DNA of 37,085 nucleotides from Bdellovibrio sp. ArHS (GCF_000786105.1 NZ_JTEV01000035.1:1-37085); one strand, 5' to 3'. Numbered from the stretch's first letter, positions 24,457 to 33,046 are shown. The notes: generated from the sequence alone by a model not told the origin. Numbers and translations: made by a program.

Positions 24457-25080
24457 ATACCAAGCAGTAAGTTCGGCCCGGTTTCGGGTTGCGGTTTTTT
24501 GGCCTAGCTTTGCTCGATGAGTTTTGACGGTTTCAACAGAACACCCCAACGCGCGGGAAATGGATTCATTGGTATGCCCCTGCGCAATCAACACCAAAAC
24601 TTCCCACTCACGTGGAGTTAAACCCTCGCCGCGGGGTTTTGCAAGAAGTTGCGCAATCTGGGGATCAATAAAAGTTTGTGCGTTTAAAGAAGCAGATTCC
24701 AATGCACGCCTGAAAATCTCTTCGGAATGAAGCTTCGATAAAAGGGCTTGTACACCCTTCTCTTGAACCTTGTTCAGAACACTGGTGTCTTCGCAGCTCG
24801 AGATAATTATGACGGGAATATGTTTCGGCATCTTCTGAAGATGTTCCAGCAAGTCCAGGCCAGAAGCATCCGGAAGAATTAAGTCCAAAATCACTAGGTC
24901 TACAGCTCTCTCCGAGAGCGCGTTTATTAACTGACGCCCGCTATGCACCTTGTGAATCGTTGGAGCATAGCCTAAAGCTCGAGTTAGGAATACTTCTACG
25001 CCTGTCGCGCAGATGGGATGATCCTCGCAGATGATGATGTCGTGGAAATAAACGTTCAGAATGACCTCATTTAACGGCAT
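24442..25080 (-). CDS. NarL/FixJ-type response regulator
   Basis: The 212-residue protein has a receiver domain (residues 12-125; acidic pair E19/D20, phosphoacceptor D66 in 'DLVILDLILPD', Thr/Ser region 'IIISSCEDTS', K116) and a LuxR-type helix-turn-helix (about 152-208; 'LTPREWEVLVLIAQGHTNES', 'SVETVKTHRAKL'). It would bind DNA on phosphorylation, most likely by the kinase encoded at 22759-24456 on the opposite strand. The last 15 nt overlap antisense with the kinase 3' end. No target operator was identified. Confidence 0.92.
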   Translation of the reverse strand: MPLNEVILNVYFHDIIICEDHPICATGVEVFLTRALGYAPTIHKVHSGRQLINALSERAVDLVILDLILPDASGLDLLEHLQKMPKHIPVIIISSCEDTSVLNKVQEKGVQALLSKLHSEEIFRRALESASLNAQTFIDPQIAQLLAKPRGEGLTPREWEVLVLIAQGHTNESISRALGCSVETVKTHRAKLGQKTATRNRAELTAWYLQRK

Positions 25081-25249
25081 GTTAGAACATCCCCATTCTT
25101 AGTTCAAGCGCCGAAGACACCCGACCTATTTCCAGTTTTGATTTTGAATCCCCCTGAATCACTCTTTCGAGGGATAGCTCTGTCCTTTCCGCCACGGATA
25201 TCCTTTGTTGGACTACATAGTTTTAACAGAACAAGAGGGAGACTTTTCG

Positions 25250-26491
25250 GTGCGCTATAAAATGAGAATTATAATCATGGCTTTAATGATGTGCTCCGCA
25301 CATACTTGGGCAGACAACTCCAAGCCGTCTGTAAACGCCAATAGAGAATGGGTTAAAACCGCAGTTCAGGATAAGCTGAATCAAGGTAAGATTGATGAAG
25401 CTATTGCCCTTCTTCAGGAACATCTGAAAGAAGACAAAAAAGACGCTGAAAGCTGGGGCCGATTGGCCTTGTTGCAATCCCGAACGGCAAAATGTGATGA
25501 CGCTCAAGCGTCGCTGACCCAAGCGTCTGCAGCAAGTCCGCCAAACACCCGCGATGCTTATCTTATTGCTGCGGAACACCTTCGCACAAAGGGATGCACC
25601 GCCCTCGTTGAAAGCGAGAAAGCTGCAGATGTGGGTGAGCTGAAAAGCTCCGTGCTTTTGCGAATTGGCCATGACAACAATGTCATGCTGCTTTCTGATT
25701 CTCTCAATAGCTCAAGCTCTCCTGAAAGTGCTTTCTTCAACCCTGTTGCTCAGGTGCGCTATCATCGACCTTTCAGTTCAGGAAACCTAGAGCTTCGCTC
25801 AACGACTTCTTATACGGGATACATCAAATCTCAAGTCGACTCTTACAACTCGATCTATCAATTTCTGGCAGCGGAATGGGAACCGTCCACAAATTCTGCA
25901 AGCGTATGGCAGACCAGATTTGGCAATCGCTTTGATGTTTCCTTTGTCAATTCTGACGGGATGAGATTCTTTTCCTGGACAGACACGGTCTTTGCTAACC
26001 TTTCACGCGATCTTAATGAATATTCCAGATTGGGCTTTGAAATTCCCGTGGGCTTGCAAAAGTTTGCCGAGGAAACTGCCGCGACTTCAGACGACAACCG
26101 CGATGGCGCAGTGGTAACCCCTTCCTTATGGTATGCCAAACGCGTTGACAGTCTTATTTGGCAGTCTTCACTCAATTTTTCACAAGTTTTTGCAGAGGGT
26201 GATAATTACCGTCTACAGGCCTATGGTATTTCCTCCGGGATTTCCGGTCGCATGACCGAATTGATTCGCGGACGCCTGAATTTTTCATTCGCCCAAAACA
26301 ACTATTTCGAAAGTTCTAACGGCAGAAAAGATGATCGTTTTGATGCGATTGTGGGGGCTACCTACACTCCAGCCTCTGAGCCGAATTTGAATTTTGCATT
26401 CGATATCTTTGTTACAAATAACAATTCTAATATTAGCAGCGCCAGCTATAAGCGCAACACAGTGATGGGACAGGTGGAATATGCTTTCTAA
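25250..26491 (+). CDS. Outer-membrane protein: TPR-like N-terminus plus beta-barrel
   Basis: The start chosen is GTG 25250 because GAGGGAG precedes it at 8 nt; an ATG at 25262 is too far from it. The 413-residue product has a signal peptide (MRIIIMALMMCSAHTWA), a TPR-like helical part (residues about 25-125, 'GKIDEAIALLQEHLKEDKKD' and 'WGRLALLQSRTAKCDDAQAS'), then a long beta-strand region with alternating residues ending in 'VMGQVEYAF'. The terminal Phe is the classic BAM recognition signal, so it should be a beta-barrel in the outer membrane. The plan resembles SLAM-type or surface-secretion barrels with TPRs. It overlaps the FecR gene by 11 nt. Substrate unknown. Confidence 0.8.
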   Translation: MRYKMRIIIMALMMCSAHTWADNSKPSVNANREWVKTAVQDKLNQGKIDEAIALLQEHLKEDKKDAESWGRLALLQSRTAKCDDAQASLTQASAASPPNTRDAYLIAAEHLRTKGCTALVESEKAADVGELKSSVLLRIGHDNNVMLLSDSLNSSSSPESAFFNPVAQVRYHRPFSSGNLELRSTTSYTGYIKSQVDSYNSIYQFLAAEWEPSTNSASVWQTRFGNRFDVSFVNSDGMRFFSWTDTVFANLSRDLNEYSRLGFEIPVGLQKFAEETAATSDDNRDGAVVTPSLWYAKRVDSLIWQSSLNFSQVFAEGDNYRLQAYGISSGISGRMTELIRGRLNFSFAQNNYFESSNGRKDDRFDAIVGATYTPASEPNLNFAFDIFVTNNNSNISSASYKRNTVMGQVEYAF

Positions 26492-27395
26492 ATTTAAAAA
26501 GACATTTATTATCCTCTTCGCACTTTGCATGACAAACTTGTCAGCGGCTGAAGAGGCGACAGAAGGAAGATTGGTCAGCACCAGTGGTGAGGTTTATATC
26601 AATGGTCAACCAGCAAAGGCCGGCGACATAGTTCCTGCCGGAGCTAAAGTTGAAACGGCGCCAGGAGCCACTGCGTCGGTCATCTTCGGCAGTGACAGCG
26701 TGGTGAACTTTTCGTCAAATTCCGTTGTCACCGTAGATTCTGTTGCCGGAAGTGCCGTGACGGTGTCCGTGCAAAAAGGAGCTGTCGACGGTGTTAAAAA
26801 AATGGGTACCGCGAGCACCGCCGCTATTGTTGTTAAAACAGATTCAGCGACCTTCACTTTAAATTCCGGTCGCTACGTTGTTGGCCGAAATGAATCCAGT
26901 ACCAATCCAGCAATGAGCTATGTCTCTGTCGACGGAGACGCCGTGATCGCTTACACGAAAGATACACGCAACGGTCAGAAAGCCGGAGACACCGTACAAC
27001 TCGCCGCGGGAAGCTTCGTCACCGTTCGCCCTGCCAAAAACGCATCGACAGAAGTCGTCGCAACAACTCAGAAGGTCACCGAGTCACAATCAAATGATTT
27101 GCGTCCTTCGCAGCAGCAGTCACCTTCGACGAAAGAAGTTGTCAATTCGATCTCTCAGGCCATCGTAAATCCTGAAACTCCGGCAACTCCTGAAGTGCGA
27201 GGACCAGCCTCTAACACAGGTGGGACAGCCCAAACGAATCCAGGAAGTTCAGCGTCTCCAGCTCTGCCTTCATGGAATGATGCGGGTCCAGGATTTAGTA
27301 GTGGGGCTGCTCCAGGAAGCGGAATTTCTCGAGATCCGTTGCAGCCGCTGCCAGGAAAATCAAATCCTAATGTTAATGTGATTTTTGAACCTTAA
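26481..27395 (+). CDS. FecR-domain exported protein
   Basis: The 304-residue product has a signal peptide (MLSKFKKTFIILFALCMTNLSAA, cut near residue 23), a FecR-type domain (about 30-190; 'GRLVSTSGEVYINGQPAKAG', 'IVPAGAKVETAPGATASVIF', 'VKTDSATFTLNSGRYVV') and a Ser/Pro/Gly-rich low-complexity tail (205-304). Such FecR domains without a TonB receptor or sigma factor are usually periplasmic or surface structural modules. It lies in the middle of the three-gene envelope operon, 15 nt before the lipoprotein gene. Confidence 0.85.
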   Translation: MLSKFKKTFIILFALCMTNLSAAEEATEGRLVSTSGEVYINGQPAKAGDIVPAGAKVETAPGATASVIFGSDSVVNFSSNSVVTVDSVAGSAVTVSVQKGAVDGVKKMGTASTAAIVVKTDSATFTLNSGRYVVGRNESSTNPAMSYVSVDGDAVIAYTKDTRNGQKAGDTVQLAAGSFVTVRPAKNASTEVVATTQKVTESQSNDLRPSQQQSPSTKEVVNSISQAIVNPETPATPEVRGPASNTGGTAQTNPGSSASPALPSWNDAGPGFSSGAAPGSGISRDPLQPLPGKSNPNVNVIFEP

Positions 27396-27410
27396 TTTTA
27401 CGGAGATAAT

Positions 27411-29264
27411 ATGAATAAGAATTTAATAAGCTTAGTTTTAGCGTCGACATCTCTGTTGATAACCGCAGGATGTACAGGAAACAATAAAGAAAAAACCATG
27501 GTCGAAGTCGAAATTCCTGCTTTACGCTCGGGAATTAACACCAGTTCTGCTCCCTCTACCGTCGCTGATTTTGATTGTGTCGTCTTAAACGTAACTGGGT
27601 CCGGCATTAGTCAAGAACAGGGTCTAGGATTGGTTTCAACGATGGTTGCAGCAACCACCGGCGGAACTCTCAAGGTCGAAGTTCCTGTCGGCTCATCTCG
27701 CCTTTTTCAAATCGTGGGCGTGACAAGTTCTTCGGGCTCTTGCCCAACAGAAATCACGCGCGCCGGACTTTTTTCGACATCTGCTTATCCCGTTTTATCT
27801 GAAGTTGGCAGAACCGTCGCCGATATCAATGGTGATACCACTTTAAAAATCCGTGGCTCATACAACTCTTCTACAGCTGTGGATGTGAGAACCGGTCAAT
27901 CCCTCGGAGGTGACTCCGGCGGTGGTGGTGGCGGCGGAGGAGGTGGCGGCGGCTCCACTCCACCGACGTCACATTGCGCAGACCCAACTCTCGGATCTCA
28001 ATTCGCTGGAGGCGGCGGAACATCAACATCGGATCCATATCTGATCGCAACTGTCGCACAGTGGAATCTAATTGGCACCGAACTTAATTTGCGACACTGC
28101 CATTTTAAGTTAACGAACAATTTGGACTTTCAAGGAACAACACCGAATCAAATCCGTGCTCTTGATGCGACTATTGATGGCAATAACAAGACACTCAGCA
28201 ATGGTGTTCTACCTTATCTTTCAGAGGGTGGATATAAATTGGTCGGTCTTATCAATAACATCGGCAGCTATGGCCAGGTGAAAAACCTGACTATTGACGG
28301 CTTTTCTTTCCCAGGATCTTCAGGAGCCTCAGAAGCTCTTCGCGGGGGCTTTGTCGTTTCTTTTATTCAATCTGCGTTTAGTACAAACACAGCACTTTTG
28401 AATGTGACGGTAAAAAATTCGACCGTTACGCATTCTTTAGAATGGAATCCGCCCAGCGTGTTGATTCATAAATTGGGCGCCCTTGCTGGCGACATGACTC
28501 GCATGGCGATTGTGGACTGCCGAGTTGAGAACGTTACTCTGACCACGTGGCCCGCGGTGGCTACCGGAGGCCTTGTTGGTAAAGTCACCGAAGGAACTCT
28601 TTCGAACAACAGAGTCTCAAACTTGCATATCGTTCGCACCAATAGCACCGCTGGCATTTATGCTTATGGGGGCTTGGTGGGCTTAATGGAGTCTGGAATT
28701 CTTGAGGACTCTTTAGTTCAAAATAGCGATATCACTGATGCGACTGCGAACAAACCTAATCTAAGCTATGGAATCGGCGGCGCCGTTGGCGTTCTTCAAG
28801 GAACCATGAGACGCGTAGGCGTAATCTCGACAACTATTACAGCCGGATCAAATCTGGGCGGCTTGGTGGGAGCCATGTTGACGAACGGATACGTTGAAGA
28901 TTCTTTCGCCCAAGCGACAGTAGATGTGAGTGGAACAACAGGCGGCGGCGCTATCGGATATCTGAATACAACGGCTGCGGGAACTCGTGTTGCGCGCGTT
29001 CATTCCGTTTCCGTAGTAACTGGCGATGATGCCACTGGCTTTGTCGGGGCTGCCAATGTCACTAACAGAATCCAAAACTCGTATTGGCAGAATGAGGTCA
29101 GTCACGGGGGCGCTGTTAGCGGCGATGCCACTTCAACGACTTTGCTGGGATTGGATTCATCTCAAATGCAAGACACAGCCAACTTCGTTGACTGGGATTT
29201 TTCCGCAAGCGGTCCGTGGATGATGGACAGTTATCCTTTACTAAACTCTTTAGGTCCTTGGTAG
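27411..29264 (+). CDS. Surface lipoprotein with poly-Gly linker and GLUG-like repeats
   Basis: The 617-residue product starts with a lipoprotein signal (MNKNLISLVLASTSLLITAGC; lipobox ITAGC), then a beta-rich domain (about 30-160). A linker of 12 consecutive glycines (about 169-180, 'SGGGG...GGS') separates it from a C-terminal right-handed-beta-helix-like region (200-617). That region has recurring 'GGLVG', 'GGFV' and 'GGAVGVL' motifs of GLUG type, e.g. 'VATGGLVGKVTEGTLSNNRV' and 'GSNLGGLVGAMLTNGYVEDS'. GLUG repeats are found in bacterial surface adhesins and peptidases. It should be lipid-anchored, possibly surface-exposed with the barrel protein's help. The Shine-Dalgarno CGGAGA is clear. 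Confidence 0.82.
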   Translation: MNKNLISLVLASTSLLITAGCTGNNKEKTMVEVEIPALRSGINTSSAPSTVADFDCVVLNVTGSGISQEQGLGLVSTMVAATTGGTLKVEVPVGSSRLFQIVGVTSSSGSCPTEITRAGLFSTSAYPVLSEVGRTVADINGDTTLKIRGSYNSSTAVDVRTGQSLGGDSGGGGGGGGGGGGSTPPTSHCADPTLGSQFAGGGGTSTSDPYLIATVAQWNLIGTELNLRHCHFKLTNNLDFQGTTPNQIRALDATIDGNNKTLSNGVLPYLSEGGYKLVGLINNIGSYGQVKNLTIDGFSFPGSSGASEALRGGFVVSFIQSAFSTNTALLNVTVKNSTVTHSLEWNPPSVLIHKLGALAGDMTRMAIVDCRVENVTLTTWPAVATGGLVGKVTEGTLSNNRVSNLHIVRTNSTAGIYAYGGLVGLMESGILEDSLVQNSDITDATANKPNLSYGIGGAVGVLQGTMRRVGVISTTITAGSNLGGLVGAMLTNGYVEDSFAQATVDVSGTTGGGAIGYLNTTAAGTRVARVHSVSVVTGDDATGFVGAANVTNRIQNSYWQNEVSHGGAVSGDATSTTLLGLDSSQMQDTANFVDWDFSASGPWMMDSYPLLNSLGPW

Positions 29265-29289
29265 TTTCGTTGCAATGAACTCTTAGGAT

Positions 29290-29323
29290 GAAAAAGGGGC
29301 GTGGTTATCCACTCCCCTTTTTC
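29290..29323. terminator. Strong bidirectional terminator overlapping a 3' coding end
   Basis: Stem GAAAAAGGGG-c-GTGG / CCAC-t-CCCCTTTTTC with a TTAT loop (one internal mismatch) followed by CTTTTT fits a Rho-independent terminator for the envelope operon. It also encodes the last residues and stop of the tautomerase gene on the other strand. Confidence 0.85.
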
Positions 29324-29511
29324 TTTTTCCACTCGTCCGTGGGCAGTCCCGCAAAACCCCAATCCTCTTCAGCGATTTCCTGAATAACGATATGAGTGTG
29401 TTCTGGCTTTTTGCCAAGAACATTGACCAAAGACTGCGTGATGTCTGCGATAATTTGTGCCTTTTGTTCTTTGGTGGCACCTTTGATGATTTGAACATTA
29501 ACGTAGGGCAT
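29305..29511 (-). CDS. 4-oxalocrotonate tautomerase family enzyme
   Basis: The 68-residue protein begins MPYVNVQIIKG. After removal of Met, Pro1 is the catalytic base of this tautomerase superfamily. The rest matches the one-domain 4-OT fold ('GATKEQKAQIIADITQSLVN', 'THIVIQEIAEEDWGFAG'). It forms oligomers in which Pro1 acts on 2-hydroxymuconate-type enols; the true substrate is unknown and many small homologues are of open function. A run of Lys near the C-terminus overlaps the terminator stem. Confidence 0.92.
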   Translation of the reverse strand: MPYVNVQIIKGATKEQKAQIIADITQSLVNVLGKKPEHTHIVIQEIAEEDWGFAGLPTDEWKKKKGSG

Positions 29512-29531
29512 GAATATCTAACCTCGTTGCT

Positions 29532-30011
29532 TTAGTTTTTTTCGTAGGCTTCTTGCAGCTTCTTCAGATCAAGTTTGACCATCTTCCACATAGCGTGCAT
29601 GACGGCCTCTTTCTTCTTCTTATTTTTGCTGGTGTTCCACTTGTCAAATTCCGCTGGAGCAATCTGCCAACGAATGCCATATTTGTCGATCAACCAACCA
29701 CATTGCACAGCTTTGCCTCCCCCACTGGTGAGTTTCTTCCAGTAGTAGTCTATTTCCCGTTGGGTTTTACAAGGAACGACAAATGAAATGGATTCATTAA
29801 AGGACATTTCGGTGTATCCGTTTAAGAGCATGATCTTTTGCCCCAATAATGTGAGATGCATAGTCAGCACCGAACCTTCTTTGACCCCCATGGGGTTACT
29901 TCCCCAATAAGCGGTCTTCCCAATCTTGGTGCCTTTGAAGATCGATTTATAGAATTTTGCCATCTCTGCAGCTTTATCATTAGACCATATGCAAGCGTAT
30001 ATTTTGCTCAT
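29532..30011 (-). CDS. VOC/PhnB-like (glyoxalase-fold) protein
   Basis: The 159-residue protein matches the PhnB-like/3-demethylubiquinone-type branch of the vicinal oxygen chelate family: 'IYACIWSNDKAAEMAKFYKS', 'SVLTMHLTLLGQKIMLLNG', 'FNESISFVVPCKTQREIDYY', 'QCGWLIDKYGIRWQIAPAEF'. Such proteins have a beta-alpha-beta-beta-beta repeat and may bind metal or small ligands, but PhnB-like ones often lack proven activity. It ends 20 nt before the tautomerase start on the same strand and the two may be co-transcribed. A strong GGAAGAGGAA ribosome site precedes the ATG. Confidence 0.88.
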   Translation of the reverse strand: MSKIYACIWSNDKAAEMAKFYKSIFKGTKIGKTAYWGSNPMGVKEGSVLTMHLTLLGQKIMLLNGYTEMSFNESISFVVPCKTQREIDYYWKKLTSGGGKAVQCGWLIDKYGIRWQIAPAEFDKWNTSKNKKKKEAVMHAMWKMVKLDLKKLQEAYEKN

Positions 30012-30176
30012 TGAATTCCTCTTCCTTTGCGGTCAAAAAAGCCGGATCAAAATTATCGTATCTTATCGTATCGGGAAACAACATCGGATTTTTTGTTTGC
30101 ACAACACCAAGCCAAATCGAGTACTTAGATGGCAAGAACCTTCGTATCTTATTAGCATTTCCGCTTCGATGTTGTG

Positions 30177-30629
30177 TTAGTTCGCTTCTAAGCGCTGCAG
30201 AATCTGCTTCATTTGATCAATCTCTTTTTTCTGTCCTTGCGTTATGGATGCGCAAAGATCCTTAATCTCAGAATCAGAAATCGCGGCTCTTTCACACATC
30301 AGAATGGCACCTGAGTGGTGGGGGATCATCGATTTCAAAAACTGTCGGTCTGCGACAAAAGATTGATCACGCATGAACCAGAGAAATGCGGCAAAACCCA
30401 CAACCGACGACAAATATATAATCAGGTTGGCTTTTTTGTCTGGATACATCGAGGGCATCAGCAATGGCATAAATAGCGCCATCGGCAACACCATCATCAT
30501 CGTCATATAGAATTGATTCAGATTTATAAAAACATCTGAGATCGAATAGACCATGGTATACATAACAGCGAACATGACAACAAAGTGCAGAAGAAGCATT
30601 CGGGGCAATTTCCAGTAGTGATGAGTCAT
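30177..30629 (-). CDS. DUF305-family membrane protein
   Basis: The 150-residue protein has an N-terminal membrane part with about three TM helices (12-32, 38-60, 71-88) and a C-terminal DUF305 segment with 'FLKSMIPHHSGAILMCERA' and 'EIDQMKQIL'. The paired His plus nearby acidic residues resemble a metal site; DUF305 belongs to a ferritin-like four-helix group associated with copper and other metals. Function is otherwise unknown. The gene is alone on the minus strand, with about 165 nt of non-coding sequence before the VOC gene and 216 nt of featureless sequence on the other side. Confidence 0.85.
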   Translation of the reverse strand: MTHHYWKLPRMLLLHFVVMFAVMYTMVYSISDVFINLNQFYMTMMMVLPMALFMPLLMPSMYPDKKANLIIYLSSVVGFAAFLWFMRDQSFVADRQFLKSMIPHHSGAILMCERAAISDSEIKDLCASITQGQKKEIDQMKQILQRLEAN

Positions 30630-30845
30630 TATTCCTCCAAAAAGATTCCAAGTAGAACACGGGGTTTAAGGGTGCACCCGAACCATAGATGCAAGTCTCG
30701 CGCCCCCCAAAAAAGTCTTGAGGACATCTGGTTCCTTAGGAAAATTAGCTTCTAAAAGAGTCTAGGGATTTTTCCCTCGTTCGGCGAAGCTTCTGCATAG
30801 TATTTAAAAATTTTTGAGTTTCAGCAGGACTTCTTAGTCGAACAA

Positions 30846-31084
30846 ACTGAATTTGCGAAGGGTGTGCACAGTGCAAAACACTGGAAGAAGCTAATCGAGT
30901 TTGCTGCCGCCGAACTCGATGTAAAATAGACGATAGAAAAAGTAACTGACATCGAAAAAATTATGTCGTTATCTGTATATCGACACCAGTTTTAATCGTA
31001 AATGGTGAAGTCAAGGTTGCTGAAAGAGTTCCTATAATTGATGAACTAAAACAGAGGCTATCTTTGAGCGAAAAGGAGTTCTGA
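30846..31084 (+). pseudogene. Broken thioredoxin-like redox-active disulfide protein
   Basis: Translated in pieces, this region gives CAQCKTLEEANRV (frame starting 30863), then AAELDVK-stop-TIEKVTDIEKIMS (frame 30897, TAG at 30927), then TPVLIVNGEVKVAE and RVPIIDELKQRL (frame 30983), ending with TGA at 31082-31084. In order, these are the CxxC, the helix, the 'EKVTDIEKIM' strand and the cis-Pro 'TPVL-VNGEV' of small thioredoxin-like 'redox-active disulfide' proteins. At least two frameshifts and one nonsense codon interrupt it, and no clear start is visible. Its stop overlaps the OsmC start (TGATG), showing it was once coupled with that gene. Confidence 0.8.
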
Positions 31085-31533
31085 TGTCTGAAAATCAAAA
31101 ACAAAAAATGACTTTTGATGTGCGTTCGGAATGGCTTAGCCATCAGGAAAGCGTTTCGTTTTGTGAAACACCAGGTAAATCTGCAACAATTAAACTCGAT
31201 ACAAATTTGAGCGGAACTCCGGATGCCTTCAATCCGGCGGAGCTTTTAATGGCCGCAATTTCAGCTTGCATGATCAAAGGAATCGAAAGAGTCGCTCCTA
31301 TGCTGAAATTTTCGTTTCGGGGTATTGAAGTGAAGCTTCATGGCATAAGACAAGATGCTCCCCCCAGAATGGAATCCATTGAATATGAAATCATCATAGA
31401 TACAGATGAAAACGATCATCGCCTTGAGCTGCTTCATAAAAATGTAAAACAGTACGGTACTGTCTTTAATACTGTAACAACAGGCACATCTCTATTCGGA
31501 AAAATAGTGAGAAAATCTGCCGGAAGCTACTAA
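31084..31533 (+). CDS. OsmC-family protein lacking the second cysteine
   Basis: The 149-residue protein follows the OsmC/Ohr fold ('AFNPAELLMAAISACMIKGI' with the first catalytic Cys, 'FRGIEVKLHG', 'YEIIIDTDENDHRLELLHKN'). The second Cys normally found after 'LHKN' is absent: the segment reads 'VKQYGTVFNTVTTG'. Another Cys (C27) is near the N-terminus. This makes classical peroxidase cycling doubtful; YhfA-like members also depart from the pattern. The start has a strong AAGGAG ribosome site located in the end of the decayed upstream gene. It is separated by 217 nt from the next gene. Confidence 0.85.
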   Translation: MSENQKQKMTFDVRSEWLSHQESVSFCETPGKSATIKLDTNLSGTPDAFNPAELLMAAISACMIKGIERVAPMLKFSFRGIEVKLHGIRQDAPPRMESIEYEIIIDTDENDHRLELLHKNVKQYGTVFNTVTTGTSLFGKIVRKSAGSY

Positions 31534-31750
31534 GACAAGATCCAAAGCCGATGACAAAAAGTCTAAAGAACAGCCTCCAGGCGTGTCATCTCGATGCATG
31601 AAAGTTCTATCTAGGTCCCAGTCTAACTGCCAAGAGTGATCCCGCAACCTGTACCTCAGCAATTCTCGCGGAGTCTGCTAGAAGCCAAAAGATATATCAA
31701 CTAGCCGCCTCGCTCTTGACGCTCAGAATGTTAGGGCGTCTGATTTTGTT

Positions 31751-32293
31751 ATGAGAAAAATGAATCTTCGCAAAGCCTTTACCTTGATTGAACCTGGCCC
31801 CGTGACTTTGGTGACCACCAGTGACGGCGAAAGAAATAATATCATGACGATTTCATGGACAATGGTTGTGGACTTTACACCCAAATTCGCCATCACAACG
31901 GGCAATTGGAATTTTTCCTATAGGGCTCTGGCAAAAAATCGCGAGTGCGTGATTGCAGTGCCCACAATTGATCTTCTGGATAAAGTCGTTGGCATCGGAA
32001 CCTGTTCGGGCAAGGATACAGACAAGTTTGATAAGTTCGGATTCACACCCGTGACAGGAAAATATGTTGATGCTCCGCTCATCCAGGAATGCCTTGCCAA
32101 CATTGAATGTAAGGTCGTGGACATCATAAAGAAGCACGACATTGTAGTGCTTGAAGGTGTCGCCGCCTACTTCGACACCTCAAGAAAGGAAAGACGCACC
32201 CTTCACGCCGTGGGCGACGGCACCTTCGTCGTTGATGGGAGAAAGCTTGATCGAAAGAAAGAGATGCGATCGAAGCTTATCGGGATTGTTTGA
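31751..32293 (+). CDS. Flavin reductase-like FMN-binding split-barrel protein
   Basis: The 180-residue protein matches flavoredoxin/flavin-reductase-like domains: 'LIEPGPVTLVTTSDGERNNI', 'MTISWTMVVDFTPKFAI', 'NRECVIAVPTIDLLDKVVGI' and 'CSGKDTDKFDKFGFT'. These proteins bind FMN in a dimeric split barrel and reduce flavin or accept electrons. The start at 31751 (MRKMNLRKAF) is used; the Met four codons in (31760) is also possible. No operon partner is seen; the following 275 nt before the next gene hold no feature I can support. Confidence 0.88.
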   Translation: MRKMNLRKAFTLIEPGPVTLVTTSDGERNNIMTISWTMVVDFTPKFAITTGNWNFSYRALAKNRECVIAVPTIDLLDKVVGIGTCSGKDTDKFDKFGFTPVTGKYVDAPLIQECLANIECKVVDIIKKHDIVVLEGVAAYFDTSRKERRTLHAVGDGTFVVDGRKLDRKKEMRSKLIGIV

Positions 32294-32568
32294 TGGATTC
32301 CACAACTGAGCCCTTTTTTTTCACCTCATCACGAACACCTCGGCTCTTAAAGACTGATCTTTAAATCCTCATAACTTGCGAGCGTATTGTAGGACTGTGC
32401 ACTTAAGTTCAAAGTTTATTGCCCATCTTTTATCGAACCATCTAAATGGATGGGGTAAATATTCAACTTGATTACAGAAAACCCTTCGACAAACTGTCGA
32501 AAATCGAGGAGGAAACAAAATGGTGGAGGCAAGAACACCATTGTCGAACCTACGCATCCGCAGCTACT

Positions 32569-33046
32569 TTAGTTGAAAAGAGCATAAATCTCATCTCCGG
32601 TAAGCTCTTCCTTCTCGTACAACCTTTCAGCTATCAACCGAATTTGCCGTCTATAGGGAGTCAACTCTTCAATACACAAGTGCATTTGGTAGTCGATGAA
32701 AGCTCTAATCGTTGGATTCGCAATCATATCTAATGCACCTGGGTCTGGGGGCGGTAGCCTTGCCGCCAAATTTCTAAAATCTTCAGATTGCATCATATCT
32801 TCAATCCATTTGACCGCAGATATTAAGTCATCACCGCCTATTTTGGACTCTCCGAATTGCTTCACTAATCGTAAATGCCTCTTTTTGTTCGAACGGCTCA
32901 AGTTGCGTAAATCCGAGGTATTTATCTGTTCCTCTGGGAGACTCCATCTCTTTAAGAGAAACTTTCTTTATTCCTTGGCGACAAATAAATGCCATAACCG
33001 CATGGCCAGCCTCAGGGTGTGCGATTTTCAATCTTCTGTGATCCAT
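32569..33046 (-). pseudogene. M41 (FtsH protease domain)-like gene, frameshifted
   Basis: Two overlapping frames together read like the FtsH-type M41 peptidase domain. Frame one, from ATG 33046, gives 'IAHPEAGHAVMAF' and 'LGFTQLEPFEQKEAF' and stops at 32831. Frame two (shifted +1) gives 'KIGGDDLISAVKWIEDMMQ', like G-x-x-x-D-L-xx-A-T, and ends 'IRLIAERLYEKEELTGDEIY', like the end of FtsH. A run of five A at the junction (EQK) is a plausible slip or mutation site. No ATPase part exists, and the HExxH motif is altered: HPEAGH has Pro where the first His is expected. I call it a degenerate accessory gene; a programmed frameshift is less likely. Confidence 0.55.

Noticed and set aside
30079-30176. 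Distant inverted repeat (ACAACATCG / CGATGTTGT) between the VOC and DUF305 genes
   Set aside because: The arms are only about 9 nt and some 80 nt apart in a non-coding gap; it can arise by chance and no element boundary or terminator fits it.
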